Assembly: GCA_022768185.1 (NCBI GenBank)
Contig: JALEMS010000027.1
Location: 1-32,859 of the forward strand
Length of the DNA: 32,859 nt
Direction of reading: 5' to 3'
Source of the DNA: Clostridiales bacterium
GTDB lineage: Bacteria > Bacillota > Clostridia > Oscillospirales > Oscillospiraceae
The notes under the pieces were generated by a model. It did no database searches, was not told the DNA's origin, and saw only the letters and a program-made list of their open reading frames with translations. The translations under genes and the position numbers were made by a program. Positions 22,924 to 30,896 of the stretch are shown in pieces. Each line of letters begins with the position of its first letter. Positions within the stretch are counted from its first letter, which is position 1.

Positions 22924-24009
22924 TCAGTCTCCAAAGCAGATACCGATCTGCCTTGCATCCCGGATGACCGGGTCATCCGGCGAGAGGAATTTGGTGCGGC
23001 TGGCCGCCTCGGTCAGCGGGACCGAGGTGATCTGTCCGTTCTGCATGGCCACCATACGGCCAAAGCGTCCCTCCATAATCAGCCGTGCCGCCTCCGCTCC
23101 GAAGCGTGTGGCCAGCAGCCGGTCGTGCGGGCACGGAGGGCCGCCGCGCTGAAAGTGCCCCGGAATGGTCACGCGCGTCTCCTGCCCCGTCATCTCCTCG
23201 AGCAGCTCCGCCAGATGGTAGGACACCGTGGGGTGGCGCTGCTGCTCGCGGCGGCGGCGGCTGGTTTCCTCGTCGAGCACCGCGTCGTCCCGCGATACGG
23301 CGCCCTCAGCCACCGCAAGGATGGAAAAGTTTCGTCCGTGACGGCGCCGCTCCTCGATGGCGGCGGCCACGGCATGGATGTCGTACGGAATCTCGGGAAT
23401 GAGCACCACGTCCGCCCCGCTGGAAATACCCGCAGTGAGTGTGAGCCACCCGGCGTCCCGGCCCATCAGCTCCACGAGGAAAATACGCCGGTGGGAGCTG
23501 GCGGTGGTGTGGATGTAGTCGATGACCTGCGTGGCGATGTTTGCCGCACTCTGGAAGCCGAAGGTGGTGTCGGTTCCGTAAATGTCGTTGTCGATGGTCT
23601 TGGGCAGCGTCACCACGTTCATCCCGGCGTTTTGCATCAGCAGTGCGCCCTTCTGCGTCCCGTTTCCGCCCATGACGACCAGGCAGTCCAGTCCCAGCGC
23701 CTCATACGTGCGCATCATGGCAGGCATGGCGTCGTTTCCGTCCTCGTCAAGGATCGCCTTTCCGGGAACATAGCTCTGCCGGGACGTCCCCAGAATGGTG
23801 CCGCCCTCGGTGAGGATGCCGGCCAGATCGTCCCGGCGCAGGCGGATGTACTCTGAGCGGATCAGACCGCTGAAGCCGTCGCACATACCGAACAATTCTA
23901 CCCCCTCGGCATTGCCGAACAGGCTTTTTCCGATGGCCCGGATGGCCGCATTGAGGCCCGGGCAGTCTCCGCCGCTGGTCAGCAGCGCCACTCGCATTCG
24001 CTTTTGCAC
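22924..24009 (-). CDS. pfkA: 6-phosphofructokinase
   Basis: This protein of about 361 aa phosphorylates fructose 6-phosphate in glycolysis. Motifs: LTSGGDCPGLNAAIR (N-terminal phosphate-donor loop), GGTILGTSR, LPKTIDNDI (catalytic Asp region), VELMGRDAGWL, and IPGHFQRGGPPCPHDR (substrate Arg). The usual GGDGS loop reads GGNGT here (N116), a variant I remember from several clostridial PFKs; it bears on metal/ATP versus PPi use, which is not decided. GTG 24009 was chosen because AGGAAG is 7 nt upstream; ATG 23997 and GTG 24042 (overlapping the recR stop) are alternatives. Confidence 0.9.
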   Translation of the reverse strand: MQKRMRVALLTSGGDCPGLNAAIRAIGKSLFGNAEGVELFGMCDGFSGLIRSEYIRLRRDDLAGILTEGGTILGTSRQSYVPGKAILDEDGNDAMPAMMRTYEALGLDCLVVMGGNGTQKGALLMQNAGMNVVTLPKTIDNDIYGTDTTFGFQSAANIATQVIDYIHTTASSHRRIFLVELMGRDAGWLTLTAGISSGADVVLIPEIPYDIHAVAAAIEERRRHGRNFSILAVAEGAVSRDDAVLDEETSRRRREQQRHPTVSYHLAELLEEMTGQETRVTIPGHFQRGGPPCPHDRLLATRFGAEAARLIMEGRFGRMVAMQNGQITSVPLTEAASRTKFLSPDDPVIRDARQIGICFGD

Positions 24010-24038
24010 GGTCTGTCTTCCTTTCCTGTTTGCGGTAT

Positions 24039-24638
24039 TCACATTTCCGTGCGCCCCTGCATGGCGCGCAGAAGCGTCGCATCGTCTGCAAATTCCAGAT
24101 TTGACCCCACCGGGATGCCGTAGGCCAGGCGGGTGATACGCACCTCAAAGGGCTTGAGCAGACGCGCAATGTACATGGCCGTCGTCTCGCCCTCGGTGTC
24201 CGGATTGGTGGCGAGGATGACCTCCTCCACGCCGCCGGCAGCCACGCGGGCCACCAGCTCGCGGATGCGCAGATCCTCCGGCCCAACGTGATTCATCGGC
24301 GAGAGCACGCCGTGCAGCACGTGGTAAACCCCGTCGTATCCTCCGCCGCGCTCGATGGAGGCAACGTCCCGCGGCTCGGCCACCACGCAGATGACGGCGG
24401 TGTTGCGGCGGTCCGAGGCACAGATGGGGCAAAGCTCCTCATCCGTCAGGTTATGACACACACGGCACGGGTGCACCTTTTTCCTGGCCTCCAGGATGGC
24501 GGCGGCAAACGTCTCCGCCTCGCCCTCCGGCATGGACAGCACAAAAAAGGCCAGACGCTGCGCAGATTTTTTGCCGATGCCGGGCAGCATAGCAAACCCG
24601 TCGATCAGCGCCTCAAAGGACGGGGGAAAAAGCGGCAT
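24039..24638 (-). CDS. recR: Recombination protein RecR
   Basis: This 199-aa protein works with RecF and RecO to load RecA at gapped DNA. It has an N-terminal helix-hairpin-helix (AMLPGIGKKSAQRLA), a four-cysteine zinc finger (C58, C61, C70, C73) and a Toprim domain (VICVVAEPRDV, then NPDTEGETTAMYI). Length equals the family standard. ATG 24638 lies 16 nt past the rpe stop, with GGGAG inside the end of rpe. In many Firmicutes recR follows dnaX and ybaB; here it is between rpe and pfk. Confidence 0.95.
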   Translation of the reverse strand: MPLFPPSFEALIDGFAMLPGIGKKSAQRLAFFVLSMPEGEAETFAAAILEARKKVHPCRVCHNLTDEELCPICASDRRNTAVICVVAEPRDVASIERGGGYDGVYHVLHGVLSPMNHVGPEDLRIRELVARVAAGGVEEVILATNPDTEGETTAMYIARLLKPFEVRITRLAYGIPVGSNLEFADDATLLRAMQGRTEM

Positions 24639-24654
24639 GACGTTCTTCTCCCCC

Positions 24655-25308
24655 TCAGGCGTTGCGGATGGCTTCCATCGCAGCGCGCCGGTCTTCCTTT
24701 TTGAACACTGCGCTGCCGGCCACAAGGACCTCTGCGCCCGCTTCCTTCACCAGCGGAGCCGTGTCGGGGTCAATGCCGCCGTCGACCTCGATCTCGCAGG
24801 AGAGGCTCTGTGCGTCGATCATACCGCGCAGCGCACGGATCTTGGGCAGCTGATCTGCCATAAAGCTCTGCCCTCCGAAGCCCGGCTCCACCGTCATCAC
24901 CAGCGCCAGATCCAGCAACGGCAGATACGGCACGATCGCCTCGGCCGGCGTCTTCGGCTTGAGGGCCATGCCGACCTGTTTGCCCTCTGCGCGGATCGCC
25001 TCGATGGCGGCAAACAGATCCTGCGGCTCGGCCGCCTCAAGATGCACCGTGACCAGATCGGCCCCGGCTTTACAGAACGCACCGACGTAGCGTTGCGGCC
25101 GGGTAACCATCAGATGGACGTCCAGGAATGCGTCCGTAGCCTTCCGCAGCGACTTGAGCACCGGAATACCGATGGAGAGATTGGGGACAAACACGCCGTC
25201 CATCACGTCGAAATGGATATAGTCGGCGCCGCCGGCGGTCACGTCCGCCACCTCCTCGCCCAACCGGGCGAAGTCCGCCGATAAAATAGAGGGAGCAAGC
25301 TTGATCAT
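24655..25308 (-). CDS. rpe: Ribulose-phosphate 3-epimerase
   Basis: This 217-aa TIM-barrel enzyme interconverts ribulose 5-phosphate and xylulose 5-phosphate in the pentose phosphate pathway. Motifs: KLAPSILSADFARLG at the N terminus, HFDVMDGVFVPNLSIG (metal/catalytic Asp), HLMV, MTVEPGFGGQSF, and EVDGGI (second catalytic Asp). ATG 25308 has GAGAGG 5 nt upstream. It is first in a minus-strand operon and has a 160-nt leader. Elsewhere rpe often lies near rsgA and prkC; that context is not seen. Confidence 0.96.
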   Translation of the reverse strand: MIKLAPSILSADFARLGEEVADVTAGGADYIHFDVMDGVFVPNLSIGIPVLKSLRKATDAFLDVHLMVTRPQRYVGAFCKAGADLVTVHLEAAEPQDLFAAIEAIRAEGKQVGMALKPKTPAEAIVPYLPLLDLALVMTVEPGFGGQSFMADQLPKIRALRGMIDAQSLSCEIEVDGGIDPDTAPLVKEAGAEVLVAGSAVFKKEDRRAAMEAIRNA

Positions 25309-25416
25309 GGGGTCCTCTCTTTCTCTGTGCGTATAGGAGAGTATACGGACGGCGTCATTGTCAAGCATGCCCGTCCGTGCATAGGATTAAGCAGCGGCGC
25401 GCCGCTTTTCAGATAC

Positions 25417-25444
25417 GGGGACGTCCGGTCCTTCCGGCGTCCCC
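25417..25444 (-). other. Hairpin in the rpe operon leader
   Basis: GGGGACG (25417-25423) pairs with CGTCCCC (25438-25444), and CCGG (25425-25428) with CCGG (25434-25437), with a single bulged T. It lies in the transcribed leader between the rpe promoter and start codon. No U tract; role unknown. Confidence 0.45.
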
Positions 25445-25475
25445 GGCACGCTCTTCGCACAAAAACTCAAGTTAA

Positions 25476-25504
25476 ATTATACCGCACTTTTCTCCGTGGC
25501 GCAA
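25476..25504 (-). promoter_or_regulatory. Promoter of the rpe-recR-pfk-rnj operon
   Basis: On the minus strand, TTGCGC (25504-25499), a 17-nt spacer and a perfect TATAAT (25481-25476). The start point would be near 25469. It is back to back with the degV promoter 30 nt away. Confidence 0.75.
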
Positions 25505-25535
25505 CACCCCGCGCCCATGTTTTTTCCGACCGGCC

Positions 25536-25564
25536 TTGACAAACGGCAGGCCCAATGTCATACT
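25536..25564 (+). promoter_or_regulatory. Promoter of the degV-type gene
   Basis: A perfect TTGACA (25536-25541), a 17-nt spacer and CATACT (25559-25564). It lies 66 nt before the ATG. Confidence 0.65.
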
Positions 25565-25630
25565 GGAGCTGATTTTACCGTTGTGTTCACCGTGGACATG
25601 GGCGTTTCCGCCCGCCGGAAAAAGGAACGT

Positions 25631-26476
25631 ATGAATATCAAAATCACATCCGACAGCACCTGTGACCTTTCAGGAGAGCTTCTCTCTCGCTTCGGCATTT
25701 CTCTCGTTCCGCTGCTGATCCGCATCGGCAGCGAAACGCGCCTGGACGGCGTGGACGTCACCCCGGCCGACATTTTTGCGCATGTGGCCGCCGGCGGCGA
25801 CCTGTGCGGCACCTCGGCCGTCAGCGTCGGCGGCTATGTTGATTTCTTCACGCCGTTTGCCAAGGAATACGACGCGGTCATCCATATCACGCTCGGCTCC
25901 GGCTTCTCCAGCTGCTGCCAGAACGCCTGTATTGCGGCGGATGAATTCTCCAACGTCTTTATTGTCGACTCTCAGAATCTTTCCACCGGCCATGGGCACG
26001 TGGTGCTGGAAGCCGCCGAAATGGCACAGGCCGGCATGCCGCCGCAGGCGATCGTCGAAGCGCTCAACGAGCTGGTTCCCCGCGTGGAAGCCAGCTTCAT
26101 TCTCAACCAGCTCGACTATATGCGCAAGGGCGGGCGCTGCTCCGCCGTCGCCGTGCTGGGGGCCAATCTCATGAAGCTTAAGCCGTGCATCGAGGTGCGC
26201 GGCGGCAAGATGACGGTTGTGGGAAAATACCGCGGCTCGTTTGAGAGCTGTGTGCAAAAATATGTCACGGACCGGCTGGCCCATCCGGACAGCATTCTTT
26301 CCAAACGCATTTTCATCACGCATTCGGACGCCCCGCCCGAGGCTGTGCAGGCGGCAAGGAACGCCGTGCAGCAGTGCATGCACTTTGACGAGGTGCTCGA
26401 AACACAGGCCGGCTGCACCGTCTCCTGCCATTGCGGACCGTCCACGCTGGGCGTGCTCTTCATCCGCAAAGAATAA
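25631..26476 (+). CDS. DegV family fatty-acid-binding protein
   Basis: This 281-aa protein carries one fatty acid in a two-domain DegV fold. In Gram-positives some members (FakB) present fatty acids to the kinase FakA for incorporation into phospholipid. Hallmarks: IKITSDSTCDLSGEL at the N terminus, ITLGSGFSSCCQNA (head-group-binding Ser region), VDSQNLSTGHG, LDYMRKGGRCSAV and the final CHCGPSTLGVLFI. ATG 25631 follows AAAAAGGA by about 5 nt. No fakA is in the window, so a FakB role is inferred from family only. Monocistronic, with its own promoter and a hairpin after the stop. Confidence 0.9.
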   Translation: MNIKITSDSTCDLSGELLSRFGISLVPLLIRIGSETRLDGVDVTPADIFAHVAAGGDLCGTSAVSVGGYVDFFTPFAKEYDAVIHITLGSGFSSCCQNACIAADEFSNVFIVDSQNLSTGHGHVVLEAAEMAQAGMPPQAIVEALNELVPRVEASFILNQLDYMRKGGRCSAVAVLGANLMKLKPCIEVRGGKMTVVGKYRGSFESCVQKYVTDRLAHPDSILSKRIFITHSDAPPEAVQAARNAVQQCMHFDEVLETQAGCTVSCHCGPSTLGVLFIRKE

Positions 26477-26489
26477 ACATACCGTACCG

Positions 26490-26519
26490 CAGGCCGCTCC
26501 GCTTCACCGGGGCGGCCTG
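26490..26519 (+). terminator. Hairpin terminator after the degV-type gene
   Basis: An 11-bp stem with one G-U pair (26490-26500 with 26509-26519), 8-nt loop, 13 nt past the stop. The T tract is poor (TCTCCATCC). Confidence 0.55.
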
Positions 26520-26550
26520 TCTCCATCCGTGCGCGGGCAGCGCAAATTCC

Positions 26551-26579
26551 TTGACTGAACGCATTCATTGCAGTAAAAT
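26551..26579 (+). promoter_or_regulatory. Promoter of the xpaC-telA-lemA-TPM operon
   Basis: TTGACT (26551-26556), exactly 17 nt, TAAAAT (26574-26579): one mismatch in each box. It lies 65 nt before the first start codon. Confidence 0.8.
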
Positions 26580-26644
26580 ATAGTATTAAGAACACGGTAT
26601 TCTGTTACTGAAAAAGGATGCCTTTGCCGCTTGGAGGGTTTATC

Positions 26645-27367
26645 TTGCGAAACCGCCGGAAAAAATCGCCCGCACCGATCTACACCTTTGCCGTCGTCTG
26701 GCTGCTGCTGAGCCTGATTCTTCCCATGTACCGGCTCGCCAGTCTCATTGTCGTGCTGCTCGTCGCTCTGCTGGCCGCGCGTCTGGCGCGGGCCATTGTC
26801 AACCTCCGCGCGAAACGGCATCCCGAGCCGGAGCCGGAGCCTGCCCCGCAGCCGAAGCCGGAGCCGGTCTATCCGCCGGAGGTGCAGGCCGTTGTCGAGG
26901 AGGGCAAGCGCGCCCAGTCGGAGATGGGGCGGCTGTATGCTTCCATCCGCGACCCCGGCGTGAAGTCCAAAATTACCGAACTGATGCGCATCTCCGATAA
27001 AATCGTTGAGGACGCCATCCATGATCCGCGCGACGTACCCCAGATCAAAAAGTTTTTCGACTATTACCTGCCCACCACCATCAAGCTGCTCAACGCTTAC
27101 GACCGCATGAGCGATCAGGGCGTCTCCGGCACAAACATCACGGGTACCATCCAGAGCATCGAATCCATGCTCGACACGGCCATCGACGCCTTCCGCAAAC
27201 AGCTTGATTCGCTCTTTGCCGACCAGGCGCTGGATATTGAAACCGACATTGACGTGATGAACACCATGCTCCGCCGCGAGGGGCTCACCGAAGACTCTGT
27301 CACCCCCTCCAGCTTTCTCAAAAACCAGTCTGGCGGCGCGCAGAGCGCCCAGCGCCGGCAGACATGA
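26645..27367 (+). CDS. XpaC-like protein (5-bromo-4-chloroindolyl phosphate hydrolysis family)
   Basis: This 240-aa protein has two N-terminal hydrophobic helices (about residues 12-60), a Pro/Glu spacer of repeated PEPEP/PKPEP, then a helical cytoplasmic domain (about 80-220, with YYLPTTIKLLNAYDRM). XpaC was named for an effect on indolyl phosphate hydrolysis in Bacillus; its real role is unknown, and it commonly sits next to telA. The start is TTG 26645, 7 nt behind GGAGG (26633-26637). An upstream ATG at 26618 directly abuts an AAAAAGG and is less likely. First gene of a four-gene module. Confidence 0.82.
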   Translation: MRNRRKKSPAPIYTFAVVWLLLSLILPMYRLASLIVVLLVALLAARLARAIVNLRAKRHPEPEPEPAPQPKPEPVYPPEVQAVVEEGKRAQSEMGRLYASIRDPGVKSKITELMRISDKIVEDAIHDPRDVPQIKKFFDYYLPTTIKLLNAYDRMSDQGVSGTNITGTIQSIESMLDTAIDAFRKQLDSLFADQALDIETDIDVMNTMLRREGLTEDSVTPSSFLKNQSGGAQSAQRRQT

Positions 27368-27420
27368 CCCCGGCTGCGGCAGCAGGCTGCCGCATTAAAT
27401 ACAGAAAGGACAAAACGACT

Positions 27421-28590
27421 ATGAATGAAGAGTTCACTCCGCACCTGACGCTCGACCCCAACGCGGCGGCCGCAGCGGCCCAGGCTCCCGCCGCACCCAC
27501 ACTCACTTTATCCGGCGAAACCGAAGAAGCCGGGCAGCAGGCTCCGGCCGAACGGCTGGAGCTTGACCGGCTTACGCCGCAGGAGCAGGAGGCCGTGCGC
27601 CAGTTTTCCCGGCAGATCGACGTTCAGAATTCCGAGCTGGTGCTCAACTACGGAGCCGCGGCGCAGAAGAATATCGCAGACTTTTCCGAGTCCGCGCTCG
27701 AGTCCGTCCGAACCAAGGATCTCGGCGAGATCGGCGGCATGCTCTCCGACCTGGTCGTCGAGCTGAAGGGCCTCAACTTCGACGAGGAGGAAAAGCGCGG
27801 CTTCAAGGGTCTGTTCAAGCGCGCCTCCAACAATCTGGCCGCGCTCAAGGCTCAGTATGACAAGGCCGAGGTGAACGTCGATAAGATCACCGGCATGCTC
27901 GAGCAGCACGAGCGCACGCTGCTTAAGGATATTTCCATGATGGACAAGATGTACGACCGCAACCAGGCCTACTTCAAGGAACTGACCATGTACATCATTG
28001 CCGGCAAGCTCCGCGTCGAGGAGCTGCGCGAGACCGAGCTGCCCCGTCTGCGCCAGAAGGCGCAGGAGAGCGGGCTGGCCGAAGACGCGCAGGTCGCCAA
28101 CGACTATGCCAACCTGCTCGGCCGCTTTGAGAAGAAGCTGCACGATCTGGAGCTGACGCGCATGATTTCCGTGCAGATGGCCCCACAGATCCGTCTCATT
28201 CAGAACAACGACAGCCTCATGGCCGAAAAGATCCGCACCTCCATCGTCAACACCATCCCCCTCTGGAAGTCACAGATGGTGCTGGCTCTGACCATGGAGC
28301 ACTCCAAGCAGGCGATGGAGGCGCAGCGCGAGGTCACCGACCTGACCAATCAGCTTCTGCAGCAGAACGCCGCGCGCCTGCACCAGAACAGCGTCGAGGT
28401 CGCGCGCGAGTCCGAGCGCGGCATCGTCGACCTCGAGACCCTCAAAAAGACCAACGAAGAGCTGATCGCCACCCTTGAGGACGTCCGCACCATCCAGGAA
28501 GACGGCGCTGCACGCCGTGCCGCCGCCGAGCAGGAACTTGGCCGCATTGAGGGCGAGCTGAAGGCGAAACTGCTCGAGCTGCGCGGCTGA
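27421..28590 (+). CDS. telA: TelA family toxic-anion resistance protein
   Basis: This 389-aa soluble, mostly helical protein has a low-complexity Ala/Pro-rich first 60 residues, followed by the conserved core (GFKGLFKRASNNLAALK, HERTLLKDISMMDKMYDRN, YIIAGKLRVEEL, IPLWKSQMVLALTMEHSKQA). Family members were linked to tellurite and other stress resistance in plasmid and Bacillus (YceH) contexts; the mechanism is not known. ATG 27421 has AAAGGA about 10 nt upstream; 53 nt separate it from the XpaC-like stop. The long C-terminal helices look coiled-coil-forming. Confidence 0.9.
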   Translation: MNEEFTPHLTLDPNAAAAAAQAPAAPTLTLSGETEEAGQQAPAERLELDRLTPQEQEAVRQFSRQIDVQNSELVLNYGAAAQKNIADFSESALESVRTKDLGEIGGMLSDLVVELKGLNFDEEEKRGFKGLFKRASNNLAALKAQYDKAEVNVDKITGMLEQHERTLLKDISMMDKMYDRNQAYFKELTMYIIAGKLRVEELRETELPRLRQKAQESGLAEDAQVANDYANLLGRFEKKLHDLELTRMISVQMAPQIRLIQNNDSLMAEKIRTSIVNTIPLWKSQMVLALTMEHSKQAMEAQREVTDLTNQLLQQNAARLHQNSVEVARESERGIVDLETLKKTNEELIATLEDVRTIQEDGAARRAAAEQELGRIEGELKAKLLELRG

Positions 28591-28633
28591 AGCGCTTCTT
28601 CCCCGCCGCGCCCCGGGCGCACAGGAGGTTTTC

Positions 28634-29200
28634 ATGTCCATTTTACGCAAACGTTCCTGCGCAGTAGTCATCGCACTTGTCGTCGTGTGCCTGTCCACGC
28701 TGCTGAGCGTCAACCGTTCGCTCGGTTCCGCCGCCGATCGGGTGGCCGACGGCTTCTACAGCGGCGTCAAATACGACGGCTATGTGCATAAAAGCATCTA
28801 CAGCCAGCTGGAGCAGCGCTCCGGCGCAGCAGCCGGTCTCGTTACCATCGGTGCAAATTACGTCGCGCTCGGCGACGTCACCGAGGCACTGCGCAGCGCG
28901 CGTCAGGAGCTTGCCAACACCATGGACGGCGGCGACGTCGCCGCCATGTACAAGGCCAACACCGCGCTGCAGACCGCTTATGAGGCCTTTGTCTACGCAG
29001 CCCAGGATGCAGGACTGTCCGCCCGCGATCAGAAGGGCGTCGACTCCTATGCCGACACGCTCAGCGGCGCACAGAACGTCATCGCTGCAGCAGGCTACAA
29101 CGAGTCCGTCCGGGAGTTCGAGCGCAAAACGCTCAGCCGCTTCCCCGCCGGGCTGCTGGCCCCGATCGCCGGCGTCGACGCACCGGTGCTGTTTGAATGA
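28634..29200 (+). CDS. LemA-like protein
   Basis: This 188-aa protein has one N-terminal transmembrane segment (about residues 8-26) and a helical outer domain. Its end, AGYNESVREFERKTLSRFP followed by GLDAP-like residues, matches the LemA C terminus (YNxxVxxFN...FP). The N-terminal half is more divergent than typical LemA, which lowers certainty. GGAGG precedes ATG 28634, and the stop TGA lies inside the SD of the next gene. It is part of the XpaC-TelA-LemA-TPM module; LemA and TPM-domain proteins are frequent partners at the cell envelope. Confidence 0.75.
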   Translation: MSILRKRSCAVVIALVVVCLSTLLSVNRSLGSAADRVADGFYSGVKYDGYVHKSIYSQLEQRSGAAAGLVTIGANYVALGDVTEALRSARQELANTMDGGDVAAMYKANTALQTAYEAFVYAAQDAGLSARDQKGVDSYADTLSGAQNVIAAAGYNESVREFERKTLSRFPAGLLAPIAGVDAPVLFE

Positions 29201-29211
29201 GGAGGCGCGCC

Positions 29212-30189
29212 ATGAAAAAAGCAGCAAGTCTGCTTCTCTGCCTGCTCACCGCGCTTCTGCTCCTGCTGCCGGCTGCAGCCGTGGTGGAGCAGAGCGACAG
29301 CTTTTACGCAGCAGACTACGCCAACGTTCTCTCTGAAGAAACGGAAAACTGGATCGTTTATTTCAACGGCGCGCTGGAGCAGCAGTGCAGCGGCGCGCAG
29401 CTGGTGGTCGTCACGGTCGATTACCTTGACGGGATGTACTCCGATGAATACGCCTATCAGCTGTTCAACAACTGGGGCGTCGGCTCCGCATCGGAAAACA
29501 ACGGCATGCTCCTGCTGCTGGCCGTGCAGGAAAACAAGGCATGGCTCGCCTACGGCAGCGGTCTGACCGGCCGGCTCTCCAGTGAAATCGTCAACGGCTG
29601 GTTTGACGATTATTTCTGGCAGGCGTTCGACACCGAGCAGTATGACGCCGCCGTCCACTCCATCATTGAAAACGCCATCCTTCCTTGGTATGATGAAACC
29701 TATGGCGCTTCGATTGGCGACGGCACCGGAACTGCATCCGCAGGCCAGCCGGCCGACAATCCGAACTACAATCCGGAATATTACAGCGAATATGAGGACG
29801 TCCCCATGCACACGGGCTATTCCACGTTCTCCTTCGGCCGCGTGCTGTTCATCCTGTTCGTCATTTTCTTCATCATCGTTCCGGCAGTCACCCGGCCCTA
29901 CCGCACACGGTATTATCGGAACTTCGGCGTCATGCCGCCGTTGTTTTTCTGGCTTCATATGAACCGCTGGCAGAACGATCCCTTCCGCGGTCATCCGCAC
30001 GACCGGAATGATCGGCATGACGACGACTGGTGGAATCGCCCCGGTGGCGGCGGCTTTGGCGGAGGCGGCGGCTTTGGCGGTGTCGGTGGCTTCGGCGGAG
30101 GCGGCGGCTTCGGCGGTGGCGGCGGCTTTGGCGGTGGCGGCGGCTTCGGCGGAGGCGGTTTCTCCGGCGGAGGCGGCGGCCGCAGGTGA
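29212..30189 (+). CDS. TPM-domain membrane protein with Gly-rich tail
   Basis: This 325-aa protein has a signal peptide (about 1-25), an extracytoplasmic TPM (YgcG/TLP18.3-type) domain (about 30-155: FYAADYANVLSEE, AQLVVVTVDYLDG, NNGMLLLLAVQENKAWLAYG), a linker, one transmembrane helix (about 205-225) and a basic segment. It ends in a low-complexity tail of GGGGGFGG units. TPM domains are linked to membrane-protein quality control (photosystem II repair in plants); the bacterial role is unclear. ATG 29212 lies 7 nt after GAGGAGG, which overlaps the LemA stop, so the two are coupled. Confidence 0.85.
   Translation: MKKAASLLLCLLTALLLLLPAAAVVEQSDSFYAADYANVLSEETENWIVYFNGALEQQCSGAQLVVVTVDYLDGMYSDEYAYQLFNNWGVGSASENNGMLLLLAVQENKAWLAYGSGLTGRLSSEIVNGWFDDYFWQAFDTEQYDAAVHSIIENAILPWYDETYGASIGDGTGTASAGQPADNPNYNPEYYSEYEDVPMHTGYSTFSFGRVLFILFVIFFIIVPAVTRPYRTRYYRNFGVMPPLFFWLHMNRWQNDPFRGHPHDRNDRHDDDWWNRPGGGGFGGGGGFGGVGGFGGGGGFGGGGGFGGGGGFGGGGFSGGGGGRR
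30045..30183 (+). repeat. Tandem repeat encoding the Gly/Phe tail of the TPM protein
   Basis: About 24-nt units of the type GGCGGCTTTGGCGGTGGC repeat five to six times with minor changes and encode GGGGGFGG. Such a tract can gain or lose units by slippage, always in frame. Confidence 0.8.
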
Positions 30190-30245
30190 GCGGCGCGGCA
30201 ACAGGAATCCACAGTAAAATAAATAGATAAAGGAATTCATTTGAC

Positions 30246-30728
30246 GTGTCCATCGAAAAAGGCAGAGCCTATCTCCGGCAGTTCGGTCTGCAGGACCGGG
30301 TGCAGGAATTTAACGTATCCAGCGCGACCGTCGAGCTGGCCGCACAGGCACTCGGCGTGGAGGGCGCGCGTATTGCGAAAACGCTTTCCTTCCAGCAGGG
30401 CGACGGCTGCATTCTCATCCTTGCCGCCGGAGACGCCCGCATCGACAATCAGAAGTTCAAAGCGCGCTTCGGCATGAAGGCCAAGATGCTGGCAGCCGAG
30501 GATGTATTGCGTCTGGTCGGCCATCCGGTCGGCGGCGTGTGTCCGTTCGGCTGCAACGAGGGCGTGCCCGTCTATCTTGACGAGAGCCTCAAGCGCTTTG
30601 AAACCGTCTTCCCCGCCGTTGGCAGCGCCAACAGTGCCGTCGAACTGAACCTGGAGGAGCTGTATGTCTGCTCCAGGGCGCTCGGCTGGGTCGACGTATG
30701 CAGGCTTCCGCAGCCGGAAGCCTGCTGA
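30246..30728 (+). CDS. YbaK/EbsC-type aminoacyl-tRNA deacylase
   Basis: This 160-aa single-domain protein hydrolyses mischarged tRNAs, usually Cys-tRNA(Pro) or Ala-tRNA(Pro). Family features: VSSATVELAAQALGVE, RIAKTLSFQ with the catalytic-pocket Lys, the DNQKFKARFG segment, the glycine loop GHPVGGVCPFG, and the end GSANSAVELNLEEL. GTG 30246 is used, about 11 nt behind AAAGGA. The gene begins 56 nt after the TPM gene without a clear terminator between them, so some cotranscription is possible. Exact tRNA substrate not assignable. Confidence 0.88.
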   Translation: MSIEKGRAYLRQFGLQDRVQEFNVSSATVELAAQALGVEGARIAKTLSFQQGDGCILILAAGDARIDNQKFKARFGMKAKMLAAEDVLRLVGHPVGGVCPFGCNEGVPVYLDESLKRFETVFPAVGSANSAVELNLEELYVCSRALGWVDVCRLPQPEAC

Positions 30729-30790
30729 AATCCGGCAGTGCCTGCCCGGCGTACCCCGCCGCGCAGCGCTTGAGCATGCAAGGATCAAAA

Positions 30791-30893
30791 CACGTCCCGG
30801 TTGGTAGTCCGGGAGTATCCGCCGCACGCGGATATCAGTAACCTGCCTCCTTTGGTTGTCCGTTCCTTGCTCCGACGCATGAAAAGGAGGAAC
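30791..30893 (+). ncRNA. yjdF riboswitch
   Basis: A chain of short stems lies directly before the yjdF-type gene. CCCGG (30796-30800) pairs with CCGGG (30809-30813) around TTGGTAGT. TATCCGC (30816-30822) pairs with GCGGATA (30828-30834). CCTCCTTT (30846-30853) pairs with AAAGGAGG (30883-30890), the Shine-Dalgarno site, so ribosome access can be switched. The order, spacing and gene context match the yjdF motif RNA, reported to bind azaaromatic compounds and to control translation. Boundaries are approximate; 30729-30790 upstream shows nothing else. Confidence 0.85.
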
Positions 30894-30896
30894 CCC

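Noticed and set aside
29991..30212. Proline-rich minus-strand frame opposite the Gly tail
   Set aside because: It is a simple reverse reading of the GGC repeat and has no support as a gene.
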